From the NCBI RefSeq assembly GCF_027563345.1, contig NZ_JAMKBK010000006.1: 64,000 nt of DNA. One strand, written 5' to 3'. The number at the start of each line of letters is the position of its first letter. The first letter of the stretch is position 1. The notes under the pieces were generated by a model that worked only from the letters and a program-made list of their open reading frames with translations, was not told where the DNA came from and did not search any database. Below, one piece after another: positions 1-7,728 of this stretch. The DNA comes from Psychrobacillus psychrodurans (GTDB lineage Bacteria > Bacillota > Bacilli > Bacillales_A > Planococcaceae). A program made the translations under genes and the position numbers.

Positions 1-176
1 ACGATATCTATCGCACAACGAACGCACGTGTGATACAGATTGTCGAAGAATACATTACTTATTATAACAATATCCGTATTCAAACGAAACTAAACAGCCA
101 ATCGCCGGTTCAATACCGTCAATTGGCTGCATAATAGGGTGTTTTATTCCTGTCTCAAAAACGTTAGTCAGTGCCA
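1..176 (+). mobile_element. Right end of an IS3-family insertion sequence (partial)
   Basis: The window opens inside an insertion sequence. The C-terminal end of its transposase (3-134) is followed by about 40 bases of non-coding sequence ending near AGTCAGTGCCA, which resembles the right terminus of IS150-group elements. The exact outer base is uncertain because the left end lies outside the window, so neither inverted repeat nor target duplication can be checked. Confidence 0.6.
3..134 (+). CDS. IS3-family transposase OrfB, C-terminal fragment
   Basis: Frame 3 is open from the window edge to a TAA at 132-134 and gives 43 residues. They contain the YYNNIRIQTKLNSQSPVQYR signature that closes the rve integrase domain of IS3/IS150-type OrfB proteins, where a YN..R.Q..L...SP..YR motif is near universal. 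OrfB is the DDE transposase that catalyses copy-out-paste-in transposition. Only the tail is visible; whether the rest is intact cannot be judged. The piece flanks an accessory toxin region, in line with repeated insertion there. Confidence 0.8.
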   Translation, partial: DIYRTTNARVIQIVEEYITYYNNIRIQTKLNSQSPVQYRQLAA

Positions 177-197
177 GGCAACCAAGTGCTTTATTGT

Positions 198-677
198 TTA
201 CTTTTCTTCAAATTCCTTCATTCTCTCTATTAAATCTAAATCTAGCTGTTCTTTCTTTTGGCTTATATATTTATATTCAAAATATTTAATTCTAGCTGTT
301 GGACCAAATTCACTTTCATGCCAATTTGTATAATCAAAATGTACATTTAATTTTCCTGTATCATTTAATAATAATGTCACTGAAAACCAAGGTTCTTGGT
401 CGTTATCAGTAAAAACTTTTTGAAGTTCAACAGTTAGTTGAAATAATTTATGTAGTTCTTTATTGTAAGCCCTCTTATCTACACTATATAATTTTGGAAT
501 ATAATGTGAAAAAACGTGTTGCTCCTCACCTTTGGGCGTAAAAAAGAAGAAGACTCCTCCTTCTTCCTCCTTAACTTCACCATTAAAACAGAAATTATCC
601 CATTCAGTCGGAATCATATCATTAACCTGTTGTGCAATTTCTTTATATAACTTGTTTAATTCTATTTCAATACTCAT
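198..677 (-). CDS. YezG-type immunity protein (DUF600 family)
   Basis: This 159-residue protein resembles B. subtilis YezG, the antitoxin of the LXG nuclease YeeF. The family hallmark is the C-terminal half: WFSVTLLLND near residue 97, then an NVHFDYTNW stretch and ESEFGPTARIKYFEYKY. There is no signal peptide, as expected for a cytoplasmic inhibitor of a nuclease. It has an AGGAGG site ten bases before its ATG, and that site lies inside the last codons of the toxin tip upstream (stop at 683), so the two are probably translationally coupled. The adjacent tip is a DNA/RNA non-specific endonuclease, the known YezG target class. Family assignment is firm; the exact target is inference. Confidence 0.85.
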   Translation of the reverse strand: MSIEIELNKLYKEIAQQVNDMIPTEWDNFCFNGEVKEEEGGVFFFFTPKGEEQHVFSHYIPKLYSVDKRAYNKELHKLFQLTVELQKVFTDNDQEPWFSVTLLLNDTGKLNVHFDYTNWHESEFGPTARIKYFEYKYISQKKEQLDLDLIERMKEFEEK

Positions 678-682
678 TAATA

Positions 683-1213
683 TCAGCCTCCTGATTTATT
701 TGCAATCTCACGAATCACTGGGAATTGGCCTTCAATTTCATATTCGACCATAATGGAATCAGGTCGCATTGAATTATTAAAATAGATTGGATCAATGCTA
801 ATAGAGACTTTCTTGGGCGGTATCTCTTTTAATGCATTGGCCCACTCAGTCTCCATTTCGTACCAAACTCCACCCCGCCTATTAATTTGACTATTTTGTG
901 GTACTAGATTATCAATATCAGGAGGACCATTAAATTGTGCTCCTATTAAATGTCCGCCATCATCATCTGGTAATCTGTCTTTTCCCCCTACATTTGCCTG
1001 AGCATATTTATTTCTATCAGCCTTTTTCAATACAAGTTCAGGAGCATCTACATTTACAATACGTCCAAATTCATCAGTAGTATATTTGTAGTTATCATTG
1101 GTTACATACTTAGTATTTGGGAGTAGTTGTTTCTTACCATTTTCACCTTTTATTATGTGCTTTCCGAAGTCAATTTCTTTAACTTCGTTGACTATATTAC
1201 CTTTACCCGTACC
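683..1213 (-). pseudogene. Orphan nuclease toxin tip (Endonuclease_NS_2-type C-terminus of an LXG/polymorphic toxin)
   Basis: The frame is open for 176 codons but has no ATG with a ribosome binding site; the best start is an unsupported TTG at 1030. It begins with GTGKGNIVNEVKEIDF, which resembles the TGKG..N...IDF linker of the intact LXG toxin at 4345-6087, and then runs into a nuclease domain with DDDGGHLIGAQFNGPPDIDN, the catalytic His region of DNA/RNA non-specific endonucleases such as the YeeF tip. The catalytic region looks intact. An IS110-type element abuts its 5' side, so the N-terminal LXG part is missing. Either the gene was cut by the element or it is a displaced cassette that can recombine with a full-length toxin. 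Confidence 0.75.
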
Positions 1214-1267
1214 CTATGTTGTAATCTTAAAAGCTAAAAATAAAAAAGCAGCCTTTTATAACCTTTA

Positions 1268-2203
1268 TTAAACTACTTCTTTCTCTTTTATTATCGGCAA
1301 TTCATAGGCAGTTCTGTGCTTCATCATGCCATAGATAATGTTTACAAGCCTTCTCATAATGCAGACCAATGCTTGTCCTTTTGTTTTGCCTTCTTTCATT
1401 TTTCGTTGGTAGTAAGCATAGAACACTGCGTTCCTTGGCAGTTTACTTCCTTTTGCTACTTGCACTTGCTGTACAGCTAGGTTGTAAAATAACGCATGCA
1501 GCGCCCGATATCCCTGTTTGCTTTTTTGTTCCTTGCCTTTCCCACCAGAGCCAAAGTAAACAGGCGCTATGCCCGCAAATCGTGCCAGTTTGTTGGCATT
1601 TGGAAAACGTCTAACGTCACCAATCTCCGCAATTAAAGCGGAAGCTGTTACGAGGTCAATGCCTGGCATAGAGTCTAGTTGAAAGTCTAGTAAACTCATT
1701 AACTCTTTTAATTCTCTTTCTACATAGCTCATTTCCTTCTTTTTAAACACAATGTCTCGAACGATGCTTCTTACTAGAAAGTCTCGCGTTTCTTGATGCT
1801 CTTTTGTTGTATGACCATCTTCTTTAACTAGCCTCAATATGTCATTTGCCTTTTTTACTGAACATGCATTGTTACTGACTTCTAATAAAAAAGTGGTCAA
1901 TTTCTTCACACTTACACCGTCTAAACTTGAAGGTGACGGGTATTGTTTCCAAAATGCCAATGCCGTTTTTCCATCCACCTCTGAGAAAAACTTCTTATAG
2001 CTTGGATAATGGTGGCTCAATTGAATGTGCAGTTGGTTCTTTAAAGCACCTTGAGCTTTCACCAATGCATTTCTTCTAGTTACCAATTGTTGTATCGACC
2101 AATATAAATCATGTGGTTTCGCGTCAGGCAAATGGTTCAGTTGGTTCAGCAAAACACGCGCAACACATTCCGCATCCCAGCTATCACTTTTTTGTACGGT
2201 CAC
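1268..2203 (-). CDS. IS110-family transposase, C-terminal reading frame
   Basis: These 311 residues hold the rest of the RuvC-like domain and the Tnp2 domain of an IS110 transposase. QKSDSWDAECVARVL near the start carries the final Asp residues of the DEDD site. Around residue 180 the SMPGIDLVTASALIAEIGD helix-hairpin-helix motif of the transposase_20 family appears, followed by KLARFAGIAP and a region rich in Ser-Gly-Gly that contains the nucleophilic Ser in this family. The frame overlaps the upstream frame by four bases (ATGA). In typical IS110 elements this is a single protein of about 400 residues, so the split suggests a frameshift. Confidence 0.85.
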   Translation of the reverse strand: MTVQKSDSWDAECVARVLLNQLNHLPDAKPHDLYWSIQQLVTRRNALVKAQGALKNQLHIQLSHHYPSYKKFFSEVDGKTALAFWKQYPSPSSLDGVSVKKLTTFLLEVSNNACSVKKANDILRLVKEDGHTTKEHQETRDFLVRSIVRDIVFKKKEMSYVERELKELMSLLDFQLDSMPGIDLVTASALIAEIGDVRRFPNANKLARFAGIAPVYFGSGGKGKEQKSKQGYRALHALFYNLAVQQVQVAKGSKLPRNAVFYAYYQRKMKEGKTKGQALVCIMRRLVNIIYGMMKHRTAYELPIIKEKEVV

Positions 2204-2502
2204 ATGGCTTTTTCGTTCAGCGTATGAAAGTGCTGGGTTACTTCTTTCACAACTTGTCCATGGTCCGTTAAAAACTGTGCTAACAATCGCCCGTAACCAC
2301 CCACATCTTCTAAACCAAATACAGGTGTCAACCCTTCTTCTATCAGTTTATCAATATCTAGTAAAAATGTTGAGAAAGCGGACGGTTTATTTTCAACCTT
2401 TATCTCATCAAGCTTCTCCTGCCAACAATTAATAATCACTGCCACATGATGATGTTTATGTAAGTCTACACCCACATAAATGTGTTTCTGCTTTTCATGC
2501 AT
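2200..2502 (-). CDS. IS110-family transposase, N-terminal reading frame
   Basis: The 100 residues begin with IYVGVDLHKHHHVAVI, the first Asp motif of the DEDD catalytic core, and include FGLEDVGGYGRLLA, the Glu motif near residue 63. The reading frame ends at a TGA just before the region that should read AERKSHVTVQKSDS; that sequence is present in the -1 frame and continues into the second ORF. A GGAGG site precedes the ATG. The break is probably an inactivating single-base change, although the A-rich GAAAAAG at the junction leaves a programmed -1 shift possible. Confidence 0.8.
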   Translation of the reverse strand: MHEKQKHIYVGVDLHKHHHVAVIINCWQEKLDEIKVENKPSAFSTFLLDIDKLIEEGLTPVFGLEDVGGYGRLLAQFLTDHGQVVKEVTQHFHTLNEKAM

Positions 2503-2520
2503 GGTTCATCCTCCTATTCA

Positions 2521-2640
2521 GTTGTCAATTATTGAATGAAAATGCCGGCAACCTTAGTTCGAGCGTTCACCAATTGGTGCGCATTGGTACGAAAGCCTAT
2601 CCATTTTCATCGTTACATAGTAACTTATAAGAAAATGAGT
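2521..2640 (-). ncRNA. Candidate IS110 bridge RNA region
   Basis: The 140 bases upstream of the transposase frame are non-coding and structured. A perfect 9-bp stem joins 2602-2610 (ATGAAAATG on the minus strand) with 2536-2544, and a 12-base perfect palindrome CACCAATTGGTG (2568-2579) lies between them. In IS110-group elements this position encodes the bridge RNA that pairs with target and donor DNA. The location and fold agree, but the guide loops have not been matched to target sequences. Confidence 0.45.
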
Positions 2641-2659
2641 CCCTTTTTTAAGTAACCTA

Positions 2660-3436
2660 TTAAATTATTGCTTCATGTTTCCCATTTGCTTGTATTTTTC
2701 CGTATGTATAGATCCCTTGATAAAAACTTTCTCGGTCTAAAATTCTTTTCACTTGTACTTTTGTAAATGCTTTCCCTTGAGTTGTTTGATAGCCTTCCTC
2801 ATTTAATGCTTCTGCCAATCTAGACAGTGAACATTTCTTATATTTTTGTTTAAGCTCAAACAATCGTTTCACTATTTCTGCATGACCGTTATGTATTTTT
2901 AGTTCCTTTTCACCTTTCTGCTTTTGGTAGCCAAATGTTGCTCTACCTCCTGCATACCCACCTTCCTTTGCCTTTTTATTTCTTCCTTTTGTTAGTTTAA
3001 GCGCTATTTCAAGCCGTTGATATTGGTCTAATAACTCCATTAAGCCATTGACCAAAAAGTCGTTTGGGTCTTTCTTATGGATACTGTAAAATGGTTGTTC
3101 AATACTTTTAATATCACAGCCATATTTTTTCAACTCTCGTTGAAGCAATACTTTCACAATATCTGATCGCCATAATCGGCTTGTGTTCAGCACTACCACA
3201 AAATCAACTTGGACAGACGAAAGGTGAGCCAACATCTCCTGTAAGCCCACCCTGTCTATTTCTAGTGCTTCTTCATTTAGTTTTGCGCCACTAATTCCTT
3301 CGTCTCTAAAAATATGTATCAACTTCAATCCACGCTCTTTACAATATGCTTTAATTTCATCTTCTTGATATTTCAAGCTATATCCCTCTTTAGCTTGTCC
3401 TTGAGTTGAGACTCGTATATACCCAACAACATTCAA
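2660..3436 (-). CDS. Serine recombinase (resolvase/invertase family with Recombinase domain)
   Basis: This 258-residue protein has an N-terminal resolvase domain: VVGYIRVSTQGQ with the nucleophilic Ser near residue 10, then DEGISGAKL and VVLNTSRLWRS, the catalytic Arg region around residues 85-95. A Recombinase domain follows (GGRATFGYQ, then a helix-turn-helix-like LSRLAEALNEEGYQTTQGKAFT). It ends at KHEAII, where large serine recombinases usually continue for 200 or more residues, so it is either a short-form recombinase or truncated near the IS110 insertion. The start is a TTG six bases behind GGAGGG. Mobile-element or toxin-cassette mobility is likely; the DNA target is unknown. Confidence 0.8.
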   Translation of the reverse strand: MNVVGYIRVSTQGQAKEGYSLKYQEDEIKAYCKERGLKLIHIFRDEGISGAKLNEEALEIDRVGLQEMLAHLSSVQVDFVVVLNTSRLWRSDIVKVLLQRELKKYGCDIKSIEQPFYSIHKKDPNDFLVNGLMELLDQYQRLEIALKLTKGRNKKAKEGGYAGGRATFGYQKQKGEKELKIHNGHAEIVKRLFELKQKYKKCSLSRLAEALNEEGYQTTQGKAFTKVQVKRILDRESFYQGIYTYGKIQANGKHEAII

Positions 3437-3788
3437 CTTTTCACCCTCCCGTTACGAAAATTAAAATTAATGTAACGCTTTTTATACGAATAGCGAGTAT
3501 TATACGACCGTCTCTTGTAAAAATACAACCCATTTTTGTCTGCCCTGACGCTAAACTAGTTACCTTCTTACGTAACCTAGCTTTTATCGCCACGAGCTTT
3601 GTCATTCTCATTAGTTTTTTAGCCATTCCCTGTCATAACTACCCCTGCCATGTAAAATGTCATCTCGCCTAATTATCATACTTTTTTTACTATCCAAGTA
3701 TTAAACCGATACTCCATGATGGTACAACCTTCATGAGTTATGAATTTCATACAGTCTTTTTAAATTACCTCTCATCTATTAATTATGT
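3437..3788. other. Gene-free stretch with short repeats near the recombinase start
   Basis: No convincing gene is present; short frames here lack ribosome binding sites. The 8-base direct repeat TTATACGA occurs at 3482 and 3500, exactly 18 bases apart. CGTTAC/GTAACG form a spaced inverted repeat around 3451-3477. The octamer GTAACCTA occurs at 3572 and again at 2652, flanking the recombinase gene. These could be recombinase-binding or attachment sites, but such short matches can be chance. Confidence 0.3.
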
Positions 3789-3823
3789 GAAAAAACCTTG
3801 AAGGAACTCACTTCCATTCAAGG
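3789..3823 (-). terminator. Intrinsic terminator of the LXG toxin operon
   Basis: Reading the minus strand, CCTTGAATGGAA pairs with TTCCTTCAAGG (one bulged base) and is followed by six T residues. It lies 30 bases beyond the stop of the immunity gene at 3854. Confidence 0.85.
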
Positions 3824-3853
3824 TCAACTTTATCGTCCATAATATTTCGAAAG

Positions 3854-4339
3854 TTATAATACAATATCTTGATAACCTACTTCTTCTACCATTTCATCTT
3901 CAATTTTTATTCCCACTCCATTGTCAATATCCCAGGAAACATCACAAAGTAAACCTAATCTTCTTTTTCCATTCTTTCTTACTCTTCTTACAATTAATTC
4001 AACTGGCTTTACTATTCCTTTTAAATCTGAGATAGAATCAATCTTTGGTGCAAATTTATCTGCTTCTGATTCATTACCTAACATCTCTCTATACTCTTCA
4101 TAGTTCTCAATATAGTAATCGTAGACTTCCTTTTCAGCCTCATGTATTATGTTTTTCATTTCTTGATTAAAGTTAATAAATGCTTCTTTTTGCACATTTG
4201 AAAAATCAGCATTTTCATGTGCATCAACACTTAAAAGTATTTCTCTTTCCAAATCAAACATTCTAATGGTTGTTTTTCCTCTCCAAAAATTGTTTTTATA
4301 TTCAAGCTTTCCAAATAATTCATCATTAATTATGGCCAT
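3854..4339 (-). CDS. Putative immunity protein (DUF6985-like)
   Basis: The 161-residue protein starts five bases after the LXG toxin and shares its operon and terminator. Its C-terminal half contains RLGLLCDVSWDIDNGVGIKIEDEMVEEVG, with the pattern LGxxxDxxWDxxxGxGxxxxxxxVxxVG seen in DUF6985 proteins, which are commonly found as immunity partners of polymorphic toxins. No signal peptide or membrane segment is visible, so it should act in the cytoplasm where the nuclease tip arrives. The family call rests on this motif and context; that it neutralises the neighbouring toxin is inference from position. Confidence 0.65.
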   Translation of the reverse strand: MAIINDELFGKLEYKNNFWRGKTTIRMFDLEREILLSVDAHENADFSNVQKEAFINFNQEMKNIIHEAEKEVYDYYIENYEEYREMLGNESEADKFAPKIDSISDLKGIVKPVELIVRRVRKNGKRRLGLLCDVSWDIDNGVGIKIEDEMVEEVGYQDIVL

Positions 4340-4344
4340 CCTAA

Positions 4345-6087
4345 TTACTCTCCTAACTTAACTTTTATATTATATTCTCCAACTCCACCCAAATGTTTAA
4401 AAACACTATTGATTTTACTTGGCACCAATTGTATTGTTTCCAAGTCGTTAAGTTCATGCCAAGTATATTTATTATCTTCTCGCCAATCAGCTATATCTTC
4501 TGCTGTCCATTTTTGTTCTGGTGTACTCCACTTTTTAGCCAATTCTTCATCAGCGGTCGAAAAGTTTGATTTTCTATCATTAGTCATATTTTCTAATTTA
4601 ATCTCACCTTTGGAAAATGGAGAAAAGTCTGGCATTCCATTTTTATACTCAACTCCATCAACACCAGCTTCATCAAGGTATTTTTTTATTTCACCGGTCT
4701 TATCGGAGATAAATAACGATTCTGCTCGTTCGTTACTCCATTCACCTTTGTTAACAGGGCTAGTTTTTACCCTTTGTTCATAAGAACTGTATTTAGGGTC
4801 TACGTCAAAACCTCTTGTAAAGTCTATTTGCCTATTATTAACCGTACCCTTACCAGTATTCTTTGCCTTTTCTCCACTTTTCAACAAATCAAGTCCAGTA
4901 TCCGCAATCTTTATTGGTTTACCAAATGTAAATAGAGCTGCGGCTAATCGCTCGTTTACAGTAGAATCTGGACCAAACATAGTAACGAGGTCCTCAGTAT
5001 AGAAGTCGAAGGCAAACATACCAATTGGTGCTAGTCCATCTGGTGTTCCCGACCCATTCCCACCAACAACTTTTCTCATTCCTTCAAAAGTATGTAGGTA
5101 TTCACCTGTTAGCGGATCGACTAGGGTATCTGAACGGTAGTTACCGAAATCAGGGTGTTTCGCCAACTCAGTATAAATCACCTTTAGTTCTTCATCTACT
5201 ATATTTGTGTCATTTACTTTTTCCTGTCTGTCGCTTTGTGCGGACGACAATCTAGCAAAAGCTAATGTTTCAGGCCCAAAAAGAATAATTGGACGATGGA
5301 TTAGTCCACCATAGCCAAAACGAATTGGATTCGTACTAGACATAAAGGTTTTGAACATCAAATTTAACTGACTTTCTTTAGATAGTTTGTTCGAAATTCC
5401 AGCAATCGATGTTGTATGAATTATCAGGTCCGACTGAAATCTATTACGTGAAGTCAACTTCTCCCAGTGATTTTGTTGAAAGTCGATATCCGTAAGATTA
5501 CTGTTAAACATTTCTTCCATGTTTTGGATCCATGTATCCATTGCATCCATGTCTTGCTCGAAAGGTAGCAATGCGGCTGTCTGGGTTGCATCAAAATCTT
5601 GTAGCCTACCTACTGTATCGTCCCTCTTTCTTTTCGCATTTAGAACACTTTCCTGTACTCCACTATCATTCAGATGTGGAAGGGCCACGATATCACTTAC
5701 CTGGTCCATAATACTGTTTGACTCAATCGTTAGATTTTCAGTCAGTTGTGCGATTGTAGTAAGTCCCTGCTCTACCTCACCTTCTAGAAATTGCTCGACG
5801 ATATGACCAGACGTATCTGGTTCGAGTGCATATAGAGCGTTTTCCATTTGTTGAAGCACTTGCTTATAACCAGCGGCAGAAACGAGGAAGTATTGGAGTA
5901 AAGGTAGATGACATTCCGCATAGAAAGCCCGAATGGCATTACCTCCTTCTCCTTTAAGTTCGTCTTCCATCCCTACTAATCCTTCTACTGTACGCTGAAT
6001 TGCTTCTATCTCGCTTTCAAGCCTGTCCAACATTGCTATATTTCGCTTGAGTCCATCTTGAAATAAATCTACGTCTAATATTTTCAT
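4345..6087 (-). CDS. LXG-domain polymorphic toxin with WHH-type HNH/Endonuclease VII nuclease tip
   Basis: The 580-residue protein begins MKILDVDLFQDGL, typical of the LXG domain (about residues 1-210), a long helical type VII secretion targeting module. A middle pre-toxin region (about 290-400) contains HPDFGNYRSDTLVDPLTGEY and AFDFYTEDLVTMFGPD. The C-terminal tip (about 440-580) reads DFSPFSKGEIKLENMT, NFSTADEELAKKW and YTWHELNDLETIQLVP, with a late KHLGGVGE; this is the HNH/Endo VII superfamily WHH-type nuclease fold, here with Glu in place of the second His of the WHH triplet. The ATG at 6087 is preferred over the upstream GTG. The immunity gene follows directly. No LXG-associated helical partner gene lies upstream and no secretion genes are in the window. 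Confidence 0.88.
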   Translation of the reverse strand: MKILDVDLFQDGLKRNIAMLDRLESEIEAIQRTVEGLVGMEDELKGEGGNAIRAFYAECHLPLLQYFLVSAAGYKQVLQQMENALYALEPDTSGHIVEQFLEGEVEQGLTTIAQLTENLTIESNSIMDQVSDIVALPHLNDSGVQESVLNAKRKRDDTVGRLQDFDATQTAALLPFEQDMDAMDTWIQNMEEMFNSNLTDIDFQQNHWEKLTSRNRFQSDLIIHTTSIAGISNKLSKESQLNLMFKTFMSSTNPIRFGYGGLIHRPIILFGPETLAFARLSSAQSDRQEKVNDTNIVDEELKVIYTELAKHPDFGNYRSDTLVDPLTGEYLHTFEGMRKVVGGNGSGTPDGLAPIGMFAFDFYTEDLVTMFGPDSTVNERLAAALFTFGKPIKIADTGLDLLKSGEKAKNTGKGTVNNRQIDFTRGFDVDPKYSSYEQRVKTSPVNKGEWSNERAESLFISDKTGEIKKYLDEAGVDGVEYKNGMPDFSPFSKGEIKLENMTNDRKSNFSTADEELAKKWSTPEQKWTAEDIADWREDNKYTWHELNDLETIQLVPSKINSVFKHLGGVGEYNIKVKLGE

Positions 6088-6176
6088 AGGCACACCTTTA
6101 ACTCTTCTTGTCTAGAGAAAAAATCAAAGTAACACCTGCCTACACCATTATATGATATCTTCCTTTCTTGAAACAT
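6084..6176 (-). CDS. Possible 30-residue leader peptide upstream of the LXG toxin
   Basis: A strong GAGGAGG lies six bases before an ATG at 6176. The frame encodes 30 residues (MFQERKISYNGVGRC, then a Phe-rich end) and stops in an ATGA overlap with the toxin start. That layout fits translational coupling, with the leader controlling toxin synthesis. No homologue is recognised and its expression is unproven. Confidence 0.45.
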   Translation of the reverse strand: MFQERKISYNGVGRCYFDFFSRQEELKVCL

Positions 6177-6371
6177 TAAATTCCTCCTCATCCCCTTATT
6201 AGTATAATATTCCATTTTTTATACCGTAGGTAAAGGTGGAAGTATATAATTTTAGTAAAATGAATCGTAGGGCGGGTTAATATGACACCCAAAGCATTAC
6301 TAATGTTTTAGAAGAATTTACATAATGATTTATAAATATCTACATAAGTAGGTCAAACTTCCCCCGATTAA

Positions 6372-6408
6372 CAAAACAGCCATGGACTGCTCTCGTCCAT
6401 GGCTGTTT
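6372..6408 (-). terminator. Terminator of the PTS operon
   Basis: A near-perfect hairpin (AACAGCCATGGAC paired with its complement, 7-base loop) is flanked by A and T tracts on both sides. It sits about 60 bases after the IIC stop on the minus strand and could work in both directions. Confidence 0.8.
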
Positions 6409-6464
6409 TGATTTTTATTTAAACTGATAGGGTGATTTCCTACGTAGTTGTACTGTTCATGTTG

Positions 6465-7727
6465 TTAACTAAATAGATTAATAATATACCCAATGATAAT
6501 TCCTACAACACCGAAATCAGAATCTCCAAAAGTGGTGCCTTCAAATCCTAGGGAACCTAGAACTGGCAACAACATTGCTGGTAAGAAACTGATTAGTATT
6601 CCTTGTACAAAAGCACCAATTATAGCACCTCTACGTCCACCAACTGCATTACCAAATACTCCAGCGGCTGCTCCACAGAAAAAGTGTGGAACAAGTCCTG
6701 GTACGATTACTGCCAATCCTGCGAGTGGAAGTAAAAACATACTTAGTAATCCTGCTACGAAACTTGATAAAAACCCTATAATAACCGCATTTGGTGCAAA
6801 GGGGAATACAATTGGTACGTCTAGTGCAGGTTTTGCATTTGGAACAATTTTATCTGCAATCCCTTTAAATGCAGGAACTATTTCAGCAATTAACATACGA
6901 ACGCCTGCTAAGATGATGAAAACACCGGCAGCAAAGGTAATGGCCTGTAGTAATGAAAATACTAAAAAGTTAGTACCATCACTTAGGTTTTCCTCTATGT
7001 AACTAGGACCAACAAAAAGAGAAACCACAAGGAACATGATAGTCATTGTCAACGCTAGTGCTACAGACGAATCTCGTAAAAAGCCAAGGGATTTTGGTAC
7101 TTTGACCTCTTCCGTAGATTTCGTTTTGTCACCTGTCAATTTCGCAACTTTAGCAGCTGCAAAATAACCGAATGATCCGAAGTGACCTACAGCAATATCA
7201 TCTGAACCTGTAATTTCTCTTACCGTAGGTTGTAGCATTGCAGGTAGTAGAACCATTAATGCACCTAAAATTAGAGAGCCTATGATTACAAGAGGAATAC
7301 TACCCATCCCTGATGTGGAAAGAACAGCAGCGAGTAAACAAGCCATGAACATAGTGTGATGTCCTGTCAAGAAGATATATTTAAACTTCGTATATCGAGC
7401 TAAGACGATATTAACTAACATACCTATTAACATAATCATAGCTGTCTCAGTACCAAAAGCATTTTGTGATAACGCCACAATTGCTTCATTGTTTGGAATA
7501 ACACCTTCAATATTAAATGCCTTTTCAAACATATCTCCGAATATAGTTAGTGAACCCGTTAATACCGTCGCACCTGCATTAAGAATAATGAATCCCATTA
7601 TTGTTTTTAATGTCCCAGAAACAACATCGGTAATCGCCTTCTTTTGTAACATCAAACCAAATAAAGCGAACAAACCAACCAGAATGGCAGGAGTCCCTAA
7701 AATATCCTTCATAATCAAATCGAACAT
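6465..7727 (-). CDS. ulaA: PTS ascorbate-type transporter, IIC component (UlaA/SgaT family)
   Basis: The 420-residue membrane protein has about ten hydrophobic segments and SgaT/UlaA features: PAILVGLFALFGLMLQKK near the start, FLTGHHTMFMACLL near residue 120 and GHFGSFGYFAAAK near 180. UlaA forms the membrane channel that takes up and phosphorylates L-ascorbate or a related sugar acid with IIB and IIA. The IIB gene lies one base upstream. No ascorbate catabolic genes (ulaD/E/F type) are adjacent, so the substrate is not proven. It is the last gene of the regulator-IIB-IIC operon and is followed by a clear hairpin terminator. Confidence 0.88.
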   Translation of the reverse strand: MFDLIMKDILGTPAILVGLFALFGLMLQKKAITDVVSGTLKTIMGFIILNAGATVLTGSLTIFGDMFEKAFNIEGVIPNNEAIVALSQNAFGTETAMIMLIGMLVNIVLARYTKFKYIFLTGHHTMFMACLLAAVLSTSGMGSIPLVIIGSLILGALMVLLPAMLQPTVREITGSDDIAVGHFGSFGYFAAAKVAKLTGDKTKSTEEVKVPKSLGFLRDSSVALALTMTIMFLVVSLFVGPSYIEENLSDGTNFLVFSLLQAITFAAGVFIILAGVRMLIAEIVPAFKGIADKIVPNAKPALDVPIVFPFAPNAVIIGFLSSFVAGLLSMFLLPLAGLAVIVPGLVPHFFCGAAAGVFGNAVGGRRGAIIGAFVQGILISFLPAMLLPVLGSLGFEGTTFGDSDFGVVGIIIGYIINLFS

Positions 7728-7728
7728 A

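Larger units (their letters stand above)
1205..2645 (-). mobile_element. IS110-family insertion sequence (ends approximate)
   Basis: The element carries a DEDD-type (RuvC-like) transposase in two overlapping reading frames and a 140-base non-coding region upstream of it. IS110 elements lack terminal inverted repeats, so the ends are estimated: the right end where toxin-coding sequence begins (about 1213), the left end before the recombinase stop codon (about 2645). Having the non-coding structured part upstream of the transposase fits the IS110 subgroup rather than IS1111. Confidence 0.7.

Noticed and set aside
3441..3626. Minus-strand frame of 61 codons before the recombinase
   Set aside because: No ribosome binding site and unusual composition; it overlaps the likely control region of the recombinase.
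6493..7002. Long plus-strand frame opposite the PTS IIC gene
   Set aside because: It is antisense to a clear membrane transporter gene and is Pro/Thr-rich as expected of a shadow frame.
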